Below are positions 11,691-21,930 of a stretch of 64,000 nt of DNA, one piece after another. Source of the stretch: Paraescarpia echinospica. Taxonomy: Eukaryota; Annelida; Polychaeta; Sabellida; Siboglinidae. Below the pieces are notes generated by a model, which did not search any database, had not been told where the DNA came from, and saw only the letters and a list, made by a program, of their open reading frames with translations. The stretch spans positions 83,455,608 through 83,519,607 of the forward strand of contig CM034531.1 in the NCBI GenBank assembly GCA_020002185.1, written 5' to 3'. The stretch's first letter is position 1, and every line of letters begins with the position of its first letter. Both the position numbers and the translations under genes were made by a program.

Positions 11691-12493
11691 GGCGAATGCG
11701 GTAGCTAGCTTCGTTGAGATTACTCGCACATTGAGCAAAAACCGACACTCCTTTCGCCTCGCCAACATATATATCAAAGCGTTTCTTGAACTCTTTTATT
11801 GCCACCTTTCTCCGGATAAGCACTGTCAAATTCTGTCTTATGTTTCGAATTGTAATGTCGTTTCACAGTGTACCTCTCCACCTCGTCGAAGCTCTTGCGG
11901 CACATGGCCTTACGATAGCAAACACATTATTTTATACGAATTTTTTATCTGCGCAATCGACAGTTGGGGCTATGCCATTAAATTATTATTATTGATGCCG
12001 TTGCTGGTATACTTATTTGGCAAGAAAGATATTCTAATTTTAATAAATTAATGATTAGTGAAAACGTGTTTGCTCCTGGGAGAAACGTTAGGTAATATAC
12101 CGATGCCATGACCATTTTATGAATTGAATACCTTCGATACAAAATCAAAATAAACTAATATAAAAATACACAACAATCAACTATCTATGCAGCAACATCG
12201 AAGAATTGCAAATAGTTAATTAATTAATTTCCAACGATAGTAATTACTCCAGCATAAATTGGGTTGACGACGCAACTCCACATAAGTTTCATGGTGTCTA
12301 AATTCAACAACAGGCATGAAATCAACAAATCAAAATGTATATTTCCAATTTGTTTTTCAATATTTCTAAAGTTTGGAGAGAGCCTCGAGGGCCAACTGAA
12401 AACCATCCGTGGGCCAAATTTGGCCAGCGGTCTAAGGTTTGCAGACTGTTGTCTTAGTGCCAATAAAATGGTGATCGAATAAATGATAAATAC
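11691..12493. other. Intron stretch with possible transposon tail
   Basis: No gene was recognised. At about 12366-12450 there is GCC/GGCC-rich sequence (GGGCCAAATTTGGCC) that resembles the ends of non-autonomous hAT-like elements. I saw no terminal inverted repeat pair, so it is not called. Confidence 0.3.
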
Positions 12494-12579
12494 CTGTTGG
12501 GCATCGGCGGCATGTTTGCTGACTTCCTGGTCATGCTTCTTTAACTGATCAACGTCATCTTGAAGACTTCGCACATTTT
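12494..12579 (-). CDS. Host exon: coiled coil
   Basis: This 86-nt minus-strand exon has a CTTTCAG acceptor and a CAG|GTATTT donor. It encodes SLQDDVDQLKKHDQEVSKHA, a strongly predicted coiled coil. The first two bases complete the codon opened by the 13567-13474 exon, and it ends in phase 0 as needed by the 10173 exon. Confidence 0.75.
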
Positions 12580-12599
12580 CTGAAAGATATTTTTGTTAT

Positions 12600-13440
12600 T
12601 GCCATGTGCTACAAACAAATTACTAATATATTTGCTTTTCGAAAACTTATTCGGTCAGCACAGTTTTCTTGACAACGGCTATGTTGAATATTACACCTCA
12701 TTTTCATTCTGGTGTGCTACGCTCCCAGCCGTTTGGTGTTATTGTACTATATACAGCTAAATGTGTGGTGGCACTGCTAAGTAACTCATAAAAGGGCCCT
12801 AGTGAACATTGGTCGGAAGTGAGAAACGCACATTCAAAGAGGTGAGCTCAAAACGATTGTTTCCATACTTTTTTACATGTTAGGACTATTTTCGAAATAT
12901 CACATTTCCGTGTGTGTCTGTTGAAAACAACGGAAACTGTCGTCTATATAAGCCAAGTGTGTATGCTCTGATATGGCTGTATAAAATTTCAAAAACATGC
13001 AAAATTGATGATCAGCCCGAGACCGTGAAGTGCAACAAAAACGGGTCTCTGAGTGGCTCGCTTTACTAACAGGGGTCTGTCGATTTGCTGTTGATACAAT
13101 ACACACACCTGCATTTGTAATGTATTATGATATCATGATATTATATTATTTGCATATATAGCGTATTACATATTACCCAATTATATAATAATAATATTAC
13201 AGTTCTTAACCAAAACAATAATATGATTAATATATATTTTATATAGCGTCAATATGACCTGTATGGATACATATTATATTATTACATTATCAAGTAGTGT
13301 AATATATAAGTATATTGTCAAGTTGCATTTATCAATAAAATAATACAAGCAAGTAGATGGGCAGGGGCCCGTTTTAGGCGCACCTTTTTAGCGAGTCAAA
13401 AATCGGGTGGTGTCCAGAAACACCCCGTAGATACAGTAAT
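12600..13440. other. Intron stretch, nothing recognised
   Basis: This is AT-rich, with TATATTATATT-type low complexity around 13110-13340. I see no reading frame or repeat family that can be supported. Confidence 0.4.
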
Positions 13441-13473
13441 TTTAATCTACCTGTCGTATATACTGTGTTGTAC

Positions 13474-13567
13474 CTGTTGTTTTCTTCATATCTATCTTCA
13501 GTTTTCCAACTTCGCGATCATACTTTAAGTGTAGTTCACTGTGAGACTCGATAAACTGCTCCAGTTT
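13474..13567 (-). CDS. Host exon: coiled coil
   Basis: This 94-nt minus-strand exon lies between a TTTTAG acceptor and a GTACAA donor. It encodes KLEQFIESHSELHLKYDREV followed by a basic helix. Phase is 0 at entry and 1 at exit, in register with both neighbours. Confidence 0.7.
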
Positions 13568-13639
13568 CTAAAACAAGAAATTGTGTAAAACAGACTGTTG
13601 CTGATTTTAGTTACATCAAAACAGGTGCGTAGCATGGTT

Positions 13640-14055
13640 GATTTCGTGGGTACTATTTTTCTACAAGAGATTATACATTTCCAACAAACAATCATCATAT
13701 CTCAGTCGAAGCCTCATTGGGCTTGAGAAGGGGTGAGTGCTATATATTATACTTTTCGCGGTCGATGGGGTAGTGATGGATATTTTTTGGCGGACGATGG
13801 GCGGGGTGGTGTAGGAAATCATTAGCAATCGAGGTATTGTCGGAAATTGTGCACGGTCGATGGTGGATAGTGTTGGATATCTTTAAGAAATATTATAACA
13901 CGATCGTATGATCGTTCCAAACGGCATTACTTCCCTACAAGCGAAAGTATTTTGCTTCAGCGGGGGTTAGCCTAAGGTTAGATTAGCGTTTTTGTGTATG
14001 TATACGGTTGAAACTACCGAAAATGTCCCCAACAAAAAATGTGACTTTGGTGCAG
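13640..14055. other. Intron stretch, nothing recognised
   Basis: Unique-looking sequence. It contains loosely repeated CGATGG and GTGGTG motifs near 13760-13880, but these form no regular tandem array. Confidence 0.4.
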
Positions 14056-14061
14056 CAAATA

Positions 14062-14379
14062 ATTGCAATGGATATAATATCAGTTGTACGTTATTCATCT
14101 AGCGCAATGTAAATAATTGTAATGGATATAATAAGAGTTGTACGTTATCCGTCTAGGGCAATGTAAATAATTGTAATGGATAGCAATTGTACGTTATCTG
14201 TCTTGGGCAATGTAAATAATTGCAATGGATATAATAACAGTTGTACGTTATCCGTCTAGGGCATTGTAAATAATTGCAATGGATATAATATCAGTTGTAC
14301 GTTATCCGTCTAAGGCAATGTAAATAATTGCAATGGATATAATAACAGTTGTACGTTATCCGTCTTGGGCAATGTCAAT
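14062..14379. repeat. Minisatellite, about 50-57-bp unit, six copies
   Basis: The motif AATAATTGCAATGGATATAA followed by a CAGTTGTACGTTATCCGTCT core recurs six times with small substitutions and one shortened unit. It sits in a host-gene intron and has no coding potential. Confidence 0.9.
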
Positions 14380-14439
14380 CGTAATACTCCATGGTAATTC
14401 TACTCCTCGCCGAAATATCTAAGTAGTTTATACTTCCAC

Positions 14440-14980
14440 AAATGCTCTAGATGTCATTATAAATATTAAATAATGGCAGAACATAAAAGAGACACTGGCA
14501 TCAACTTGCCAAGAAGTGGTTGGCCTCGGGAAACAGCCCCAGAGAGAATAGATCTCACAACAATCTTGCGCAGGATCAAAGTGCGGAAGGAAATGAAAAC
14601 AGCACTAAATAACAGTCGCACAAGAGCGGCAAAGGCATGGGCACAGGAAGAGCACACATAACCCAACAGAGGTAAAGAAGAGTATATAAACAGACAATTG
14701 AAACTACATTGACAGCCTGGAAGAAGAGGCAGAGCAAGCGGCAGGTAGTGGAAACAGCTGTATCACACCACCATCAAACTATCAGGCAAGTACACCAAGC
14801 CAGAAAGATCCGTCAAACAAAAGTAGGGAAAGGACATAACATGAACAGAGCAACAGCTGAACATGGGCTGAACATTATGAAGAACTTGTGAACGGACCTG
14901 CCCCACCGAACCCCCCTCCCCAGATATCCAGCCAGCTGAAACTGATCTACCCATCATCTGTGACAAGCACCGTCTTGCCG
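14440..14980 (+). pseudogene. RTE/Proto-like LINE ORF2 fragment
   Basis: Plus-strand frames encode a segment with RIKVRKEMKTALNNSRTRAA and KAWAQEEHT. Further on come EEEAEQAA, a NYQASTPSQKD stretch and WAEHYEELVNGPAPP. This is the linker between the endonuclease and RT domains of RTE-like LINEs (the segment ending in W-E-HFEELLN-PAP). Neither enzymatic core is present, and stops interrupt it. Confidence 0.6.
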
Positions 14981-15187
14981 CTCGTGCTGATTTAAAATAA
15001 CATTTTGTATAACAAATCTGCCAACAAAAATTAAGTCTTTGCCACTATTCTCTTTTGTTTCGTATTTTTAATATATTCCAACTAAATTTCTTTCTTTATA
15101 TTTTGAGAATAAAACACAAAAGTGATGGTACCTCAAAACCACGAATATTTCTATATATATCACATTTACTCTGAAACGCCTCATATA

Positions 15188-15215
15188 TACAGGTGTATAT
15201 ATATATATATATATA
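15188..15215. repeat. AT microsatellite beside a host splice donor
   Basis: A (TA)n run lies just downstream of the donor of the 15324-15223 exon, within the first few intron bases on the minus strand. Confidence 0.8.
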
Positions 15216-15222
15216 ATATTAC

Positions 15223-15324
15223 TTCTCTGTTCTCAGATGTACGCTCCTCAAAGGCTTGATTCAACATGTTGAGTTCGAGTTGAATCACGTTATCATCTCT
15301 GACTGCCAAGTCCATGTTCTCAAT
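15223..15324 (-). CDS. Host exon: amphipathic helix segment
   Basis: This 102-nt minus-strand exon has a TTTTAG acceptor and a GAA|GTAATA donor, and is phase 0 at both ends. It encodes IENMDLAVRDDNVIQLELNM and then an acidic helix (NQAFEERTSENRE). The pattern is coiled-coil-like. Confidence 0.7.
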
Positions 15325-15561
15325 CTAAAACACCACATCGTGGGATCTTAACAGTCATATATCCGTCATTATCTGTTGCAGTGTTCACATGTGATAACAT
15401 TGCACATTGGGAAAGATATAAATGCATAGACAAATCCTTGAAATAGTAGTTGTATGTTAATATATAACTAACACAGAAATGTTTCATCTTCTGTCAGATA
15501 ATTAATTTTCAGTTGCAATTCAAAGCAAAAATTACTTTTAGTGAATATGTCATTTGAGCAG

Positions 15562-15572
15562 GTATGTGTGTG

Positions 15573-15613
<41 letters not shown>

Positions 15614-15687
15614 TTGTTTGTGTGTGTGTGTGTGTGTGTTGTGTGTGTGTGTGGATGTGTCTGTCTGTGTGTGTGCGTGCGTATATA

Positions 15688-15721
<34 letters not shown>
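15562..15721. repeat. (TG)n plus (TA)n microsatellite
   Basis: About 110 bases of TG repeats with a few interruptions lead into a pure TA run. The apparent CVCVCV and TYTHTH reading frames across it are artefacts of the repeat. Confidence 0.95.
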
Positions 15722-15726
<5 letters not shown>

Positions 15727-15930
15727 CCGACAGCGTGCTAAATATTTCCAAGAATGTGCTTGAAGAAAACTCTGTTCATAATGATCTCTGTCAATGAACA
15801 AAAGCAATGCTGGCTGTTTTGTGCGGTGGCGCTATCTGGTGGATAGTTGTGAAAACAGTGATGGCTTGTTGCTATACATACAGATACATGTAAACGTTAT
15901 GATGTCCATCTTGTCAAAAGTACCTTCAAA

Positions 15931-15992
15931 CTAATCCTAACCCTAACTAAAACCTTCAACCTACCTTAAATCTAACCCTAAACCTAACCCTT
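15931..15992. repeat. Short interstitial telomere-like CCCTAA cluster
   Basis: CTAACCCTAACTAA, TCTAACCCTAAACCTAACCC and related pieces occur within about 60 bases. They resemble degenerate copies of the metazoan telomere unit TTAGGG on the opposite strand. Confidence 0.6.
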
Positions 15993-16328
15993 ATTACACA
16001 TCATATAAAGCAACCATAATAAGGGCTTTTGTAAGTGGAGCACGAAGCTCTCTCTCCTTTGAAAACATTAATTATGTTTGAACGTACCGATCTCAGATTT
16101 TCACGTTTCGGGTCAAATAAGTGGGGAAACGGGGATTTTAAAACGGCTGATGTCTAATTGGCTTTAAATTATTGCATTTTTCTCAGGTAAACATGGAACG
16201 GGAGAATCCCGTAGTATTGAGTTGAGGGTGACACATTAAGACACCTGCCCGGGTAGCTAATACATGCACCTGTGATGACATCTAGGACTAGTTTCTTTGG
16301 AAGACTACACGTAAAAGGTAATATTTAC

Positions 16329-16487
16329 CTCGTTTAGGTCGTGTACTGCCTCAAATGCAGCTGACTCGTCGAATATGTTTGGTCTGTTGGTCAACAAATC
16401 TTTCATGACTTTGATGTTGTCACTCAACTCCTGGTCCGTCAACTTTAACTCGTCAGCATGGAAAAGCTTGTTTCTTACATTCTTCAC
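16329..16487 (-). CDS. Host exon: helical domain, possibly HEPN-like
   Basis: This 159-nt minus-strand exon lies between a GCTATTCAG acceptor and a GAG|GTAAAT donor, phase 0 on both sides. It begins VKNVRNKLFHADELKLTDQE and goes on to a second amphipathic helix (IKVMKDLLTNRP). The R-N-x(4)-H arrangement recalls the R-x(4-6)-H motif of HEPN domains found in invertebrate DZIP3-like proteins. That is a resemblance, not a proven match, because the spacing and flanks are short. No further upstream exon was identified between here and the LINE at 17.2 kb. Confidence 0.65.
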
Positions 16488-16589
16488 CTGAATAGCAAAC
16501 ACATGTCTACGATTGAACAACACACACCATAATCTGTGCAGACAACTACTGTTAAACCACTTACACGGAAGGCATCGATTTAACATCAT

Positions 16590-17195
16590 ATTTTTGGTGA
16601 CTGGTAAACTAACAATATATCATAGGTTCGTCGTGATGTCCAGCGGTGTTAGCGACCAGTGAATGATTCTGGTTTTCAAGTCTAACACTTAATACATATT
16701 CGTGAATGTTACATCTCGTATTCTAGACTTATTTTAATATTTTGTAGAACCAGTTTTTAACAACTAAAGTATCATTGTAATAACTAGATTTTATAATATT
16801 TTACAATATTGTATATACCATCCATAATAAACACCCTAGCAGGCAAGTGGACAAAGATAGGGCTGGAACGATATACCGTTGTATATATACACATCCACGA
16901 TACGGTACACGATACACAATTTCCGTATCACGATACGGTATGCGACCGCTGTAGAAACCAAAGGATTCGCATCACTTGTGAAGCAGTAAACGTTCAACGT
17001 GAACTACATCTGCCTGTGTATTGATAAAACAGCGAAATCAAACACATTGTATGTTTCTTGCCATAGCCATGTCAAATTGTTAATTATTTATGCCTAACAC
17101 TAATTAAAACCGTTACCATAAATTATACAGTTTTTTTTTTCTTAGATGCACATACTCAGATTTCTCAAGGTTTTTTTTTAACGCGAACTCTTCTA
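16590..17195. other. Stretch with a palindromic MITE-like motif
   Basis: At 16861-16945 the sequence repeats the words CGATACGGTA and ATACCGT in both orientations, after GGGCTGGAACGATATACCGT. This resembles the ends of short non-autonomous DNA elements common in animals. The boundaries are not clear. The remainder is AT-rich with nothing recognised. Confidence 0.35.
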
Positions 17196-17989
17196 GTAGC
17201 GATGCGTAACAAAATGTTGCGAACTATCTCAAAATTCAAAAAAATACTAGTTCAGCCTCGTTCAGCTAAAACACCATCGTCTTTAACAAGATTGCCATCC
17301 AGAAAATTAACTCTAGGAGGCAGGTGGAGAAGGAAGCCTTTTGGTTTATTGAGAGTCCAATACTTTTTATCTACGTGTATCCCGTCCTTTTAAGGTATGT
17401 GTCGATTTTATTTTTAAACATATTCACATTACTAGCACCGACACAATCAGGAGATAATCTGTTCCACTCATTTACAGTCCTTTGTGAGAATGAGAACTTT
17501 CTTATATCTAATCTACACTGTTCCTTTACTAATGTAACTTCATGTCCTCTGGTCCTTCTAACTTTCTTAACTGAGAAAAAATATTTCTATCAATATATTC
17601 ATAACCATTCAATATTTTAAACACTTCTATCTGATCTTCTCTCAATCTCCTTGTCTCTAGTGTTGCTAAACCACATTTCTTAGATGTATTTGGTAACTAA
17701 GATCCCTCAGTTTTGGTACAATTTTAGTTGCTCTCCTCTGTACTCTTTCTAGCATATATATATCCTTCCTGTGATATGGCCTCCACGCTTGAATACAATA
17801 TTCTAAATGAGGCCTAACTATTGTTTTGTATAGCGGTATTATTAGCTCTTTTTCTTTATACGCTATGTTTCGCCTAATTAATCCAAGGATTTGATTTGCC
17901 TTTGAGCAGCAATACCGAATTGCTCTGAAACCTTCATATCAGCACTAATGGTTAATCCTAAGTCCTTTTCTTTTACAGTACAGAACCTG

Positions 17990-18484
17990 TCATTGTATAT
18001 TGTACATCTTCGTTCCCATGTCCTGTGTGGAGGTATTTACATTTCCCAAAATTGAGCAACATTTGCAATTTTCAGACCATTTTATCAACCTGTCAAGATC
18101 ATCTTGTAAATGCTGTCTATCTCCGTCACATATAATCCTTCTAAACAATATTGTATCATCCGCAAATTTCAACACTTTGCTTGTTAAATCATCATCAAAA
18201 TCGTTGATATACATGAGAATAATATAGGTCCCAGTACTGATCCCTGCAGTACCCCACTCAAAAACTGATTTCCAGTTTGAAGCCTCCCTTTCAACTACTA
18301 CCCGTTGGCTTCTGTCAATTAGCCATTGTTCTATCCAGTTAATTAAACCATTTCCTATGCCATGGGCCTTTGGTTTAAGCAGTAACCTTTGATGTGGAAC
18401 TTTGTCGAAAGCTTTCTGAAAATCTAAGTAGATGATCTTGTTTTCTTCTTGTTTCTTGTTACTGGTGATCCCTCGTCTACCCAC
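17990..18484 (-). pseudogene. LINE reverse transcriptase core
   Basis: A 164-codon minus-strand frame has LDFQKAFDKVPHQRLL (motif A), a degraded motif B (WGTAGISTGTYIILMYIND, where [10 protein letters not shown] is expected) and FADDTILF (motif C). The loss of the PQG signature points to inactivity. The frame is open to the 5' side only by chance, and the upstream RT fingers are shifted. Confidence 0.8.
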
Positions 18485-19129
18485 TTAGTGATATCTTCCA
18501 AAAACATAACATATTTGCTAAACATGACCTCACTTTTAGAAATCCATGTTGAGATGGTTTTGACATGTTATGTTTGACAAGAAAAAAAACCATGTGATCT
18601 TTAATTTAGTCTTTCTAATAATTTGCAAATCACAGACATTAAACTCACTGCTTTGTAGTTCTCTGACTTGTTTCTGGAATTTTTTTTTTTTTAAATAACG
18701 GTATAATGTTTGCTTCTTTCCGTTCTAAAGGAAAGACTCTTCTAATGACAAGTTGAAAACTGTTGCAAGTGGTATGCTAATTTGTTCTACAATTTCCAAT
18801 AGTAGTTTGGGCGGAATCACATCCACTCCAGATGATTTATTATCCTTCGTAGCCCTAATTTTCTTAGCTACCATTTCCGGGGTTACAATTAGCTGTCCTA
18901 AATAGTCTGATCCCTCCCCTTTGAACTTACCCTCTGGTACTGGCAGTGAACTAATATCTTCCCTGGTAAACACTGACATAAAATACTCATCCGCCATTAA
19001 GAATCCTTCTGATATTATATTTCCTGCACTATCTTCTAGAGGCCCAACCTCACCCTGCACTTTCTCTTTGCACCGAACATATGCATAACAACTCTTGCTG
19101 TCTTATTTTATATTACAAGCTAAATTGTG

Positions 19130-20292
19130 TTAGTAGCTTCTCTTAAAATTTCTAATTTCAGTTGTAGCGTGGTTTAGTGCTTCTTTATAAATGTTGTAGT
19201 CTCTTTCATTTCCAGTACTTCTATATGACTTCCACATCATTTGTTTGTACTTAGTTTTTGTAATGGCTTCTTTCGTATTTTTTTTCTGGACCGTTTCCTT
19301 TGTTTTTGAAGGGAACAAATTGATCGATGATGCATTCAATTTCATCTAAGATATTCCAGCATTCTGTTGCTGTCTTATTCTTCAGAGTGTTGTTCCAGTC
19401 TATCTTTGCTAAATATTTCCTCATTTCCTTATATCTTCCTTTGTGGAAATTTCTCCGGAACTGTCTTGTATTATTTCTTTCTGAGTTTACTTTGATGGTA
19501 AAATGTATCTGGTTGTGATCACTACTTCCCAGTGGCTCACATAATTTGACATTGTCAACTAATTCATTCTGTGAGGACAAAACTATGTCTAACACATTCT
19601 CACCCCTGGTTGGCTCTAGCACATGTTGAGAAAGGAAACTGTCTTGTACTAAAACTAACAACTTGTGGTCCTCACTCCCCGTACCCTGTACATATTTCCA
19701 TTGTATATGACCATGGTTAAAATCTCCCGTAATAATACAGTCCCGTTTGCTTACTTCCCTTATAGCGTTTTGTACTTTTTCATTCTCTTCTACGCTTATA
19801 TTTGGACTTCGATAAACTAATCCCACCGTTAACGTTGAGTTTCCTGTAACTATGTTACACCAAACAGCTTCTTCGCAATCTCCTTCTCTTTCTAATTTTA
19901 TTTCATATGCCTGGAAAGACTCTTTAACATAAAATAACTCCACCTCCCCTTCTTCCTATTCTATCTTTCCTGAACATTACATAGCCTGTTAGTCCCAATT
20001 CGGCCCATGATTCGGTTATACTTATTATGAGAGGGTCAATAGCTTCTACATATTTTAGTTCACTTCTTTTGTTTACTATGCTCCGTGCATTTAAAAAAAC
20101 GCATTTATATCCAGATTCAGAACAGTTTTCCAGGCTTTTCTTTACTGATTCATTTCTGCTGTCTTTATCTATGCCTGCAGTTTCAGGCTTCTCTGTGAAT
20201 CCCCCTGCGAATCTAGTTTGAATAGATGCAGCCTGTCCCACTGTCAACAGATTGCAGCAAGTTCTCTGAGAAAACTGCTGCCCCCTTTCCAC
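19130..20292 (-). pseudogene. LINE apurinic-type endonuclease region (two shifted frames)
   Basis: Two overlapping minus-strand frames cover the domain. The first (20292-19924) has FLNARSIVNKRSEL and ITESWAE, the N-terminal endonuclease motifs. The second (19943-19251) has GLVYRSPN, IITGDFNHGHIQW and LGSSDHNQI, which are the catalytic D-N-H and SDH motifs of the exonuclease-endonuclease-phosphatase fold. A frameshift near 19930 joins them. The enzyme nicks target DNA to prime reverse transcription in intact relatives. Confidence 0.85.
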
Positions 20293-20299
20293 TTAGACG

Positions 20300-21395
20300 G
20301 AGGCCATCTCTAATGTACATATCTTCCCTCCCAACAAAGCATCCCCATAAATCTACGAATCCCTCTCCCTCTTCTTTACACATCTGCTCAACTAATGCGT
20401 TGATCGATATCCTCTTGCAGTTTCTAAATGTTGGCCCCCATCCCTTCCTTTACTGACAAAATTCCTGAGAGAATAATATGTTCGACTCTTGTCTTCTTTA
20501 ACTTCCTCACTAACTGTCCGTACTTCTGTACTATCCCAGTTGTTCCCTTCCTGTTTGCATTATTTGTCCCTACATGTACTAGTATAGCCATGCCCCAATA
20601 CCTTATTTACCCTTTCCGTCACATGTTCTATCCTAGCCCCCGGCAAACAAACTACGACGTCCTCCCCTTCGCTTAGTGTCTTATCTGTCTTTCTCAGAAT
20701 AGAGTCGCCCATAAACACCCTCTCTTTTCTCAATGCCCCCTCAAGCAATGCTTCAGAGTAACTCCTTCTCCGGTTTGCATCTGTCTCGTTGTAGTCTTGT
20801 TCCCCTGTCTTCTGCTCTCCTGTCACAATTTCGCCCGTTCCATTCTTTCCTGACGCTGTTTCTCCTGTCATTCTCTTCTGTCACATTTACTCTCACTTCC
20901 TTTCTTCCCGTCATCTTTCCTCCCATTGCATTTCCTTCTCTCCTCTCCCGTCTCTTTTCCCTCCTACTTCTTTCTCTACGGTCATTTTCTCCACTGTCAC
21001 CTTTACGCCTGTCACATTTCCTGCCGTCGGTCCTCCAATTTCTTCCCCTCCGATCACCTTCCCTCCTCTCAGTTTCCTTTCCTCGGTCTTCGTGCCACTA
21101 CTCTGCTCCTTTGGTCTCACAATATTCCAAATATTCTATCCATGTCGTATCTCTCCATTCCACCTGTCTCCTTGCTGATTCTCATCTCCATCCCCTTCAC
21201 AATATCTACCAACCGAGCTACCTCCTTCTCCAGACATTCCTCCTTCCAACACCCCACGCACTGGAAAGTTAACCCCTCTTCCTTGCTCTCTGCCCATGAC
21301 ATCCCACAGCCGGATAGGGCAAAATCCACCCAACTGAGGCAGTCGTCGCACACCAAGTGTGTCTTTGCTTTGACTTGCAGCTTGCAAGGCGCCAT
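20300..21395 (-). pseudogene. LINE ORF1 with PHD-like finger and SGNH/esterase-like segment
   Basis: The first frame (21395-21117) has CDDCLSWVDFALSGCGMSW and CVGCWKEEC, a PHD-type C-C-C-C zinc-finger spacing. A basic, repeat-rich linker follows. A further frame (20871-20560) carries VFMGDSILRKTDKTLSEGED, where GDSI is the catalytic block of SGNH hydrolases, and VCLPGARIEH. Esterase-type ORF1 proteins with zinc fingers are known from CR1/L2 LINEs. Here indels break the frame at least twice. Confidence 0.7.
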
Positions 21396-21419
21396 ATCAG
21401 AATTTATTTAATAATAATA

Positions 21420-21930
21420 ATAATCTAATTAGCTATTTAAAATAGGTTAGTCAACTGTGTTTGTACTATTCAATGTCTATTTAGTCTTTAAGAAGACTGT
21501 TTACTGTGCACAAATTTTATACTTTACGTAAGATTGCCTTGTATATTTCGGTTACAGTTTTTGGTTATCGTCAAGGCTGACTATCTATCCTATCAGAAAT
21601 GCTAACGTTACAGGTAGTGACCTAATTTAAATACAATCAATTACTTTACGCTAGACTTCCTTATTTATTTAGGTTATATCGCGCCCTGGCGAATACGTGG
21701 GACACTAGCTACATCTTCTTCTTCTTCAGATTATTGTGGAAACCCTGGCTGTCGAGGAATAACTCCACGGTTGTTGTAAGGGTGCGCATGTGTTTGAAAT
21801 AAAAAACAAATGGTTTAAAATATAATTTAAAACAGTTAGAAGGTTAAACCAAAAGTTAAGATTAAAAAGTGTAAAACAATGTTTTACAGTTACATTATTC
21901 GTAACGGTTGGGAATAATAATAATAAAGAA
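21420..21930. other. Spacer between LINE copies
   Basis: AT-rich, with an ATAATAATAATAAT tail-like run at 21410-21425 and another at 21915-21930, which are LINE-type 3' microsatellite tails. No gene. Confidence 0.5.

Larger units (their letters stand above)
269..16487 (-). other. Host gene, partial: helical/HEPN-like, coiled-coil, heptad-repeat, MIB-repeat protein
   Basis: This is a multi-exon gene on the minus strand that continues past the left edge. Exons in transcript order are 16487-16329, 15324-15223, 13567-13474, 12579-12494, 10173-10113, 9787-9575, then 1630-1532, 1201-1128, 770-687 and 356-269. Each has an AG acceptor and a GT donor. Reading phases join cleanly through the first six exons and again through the last four. 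The 9787-9575 exon ends in phase 1 while the 1630 exon starts in phase 0, so at least one exon in between was not found. The product would have a helical domain with RN/H residues, several coiled-coil stretches, a seven-residue tandem repeat and MIB-type SH3-like repeats. Such mixtures occur in expanded invertebrate ubiquitin-ligase or immune-type families, but a specific function is inference. The first exon, promoter and terminus are not visible. Confidence 0.75.
17200..21411 (-). mobile_element. CR1-like LINE, nearly full length, decayed
   Basis: On the minus strand the element reads, from 21411 down to 17200, as ORF1 (about 21395-20300), an endonuclease (about 20292-19130), the inter-domain region (19060-18725), the RT core (18484-17990) and the RT thumb/C-terminus (17950-17200). 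The frames are broken by several indels and by poly(T) tracts near 18680. The RT has an FADDTILF motif, and the endonuclease has SSDHNQIHF. Two older fragments of the same family sit at 3.6-5.2 and 7.2-8.0 kb. It is not functional as read. Confidence 0.85.

Noticed and set aside
12366..12450. hAT-type MITE
   Set aside because: Only a GGGCCAAATTTGGCC-like stretch is seen; terminal repeats and an 8-bp duplication were not found.
20733..21411. Serine/leucine/phenylalanine-rich plus-strand proteins
   Set aside because: They lie opposite LINE ORF1, whose purine-rich coding strand forces such compositions.
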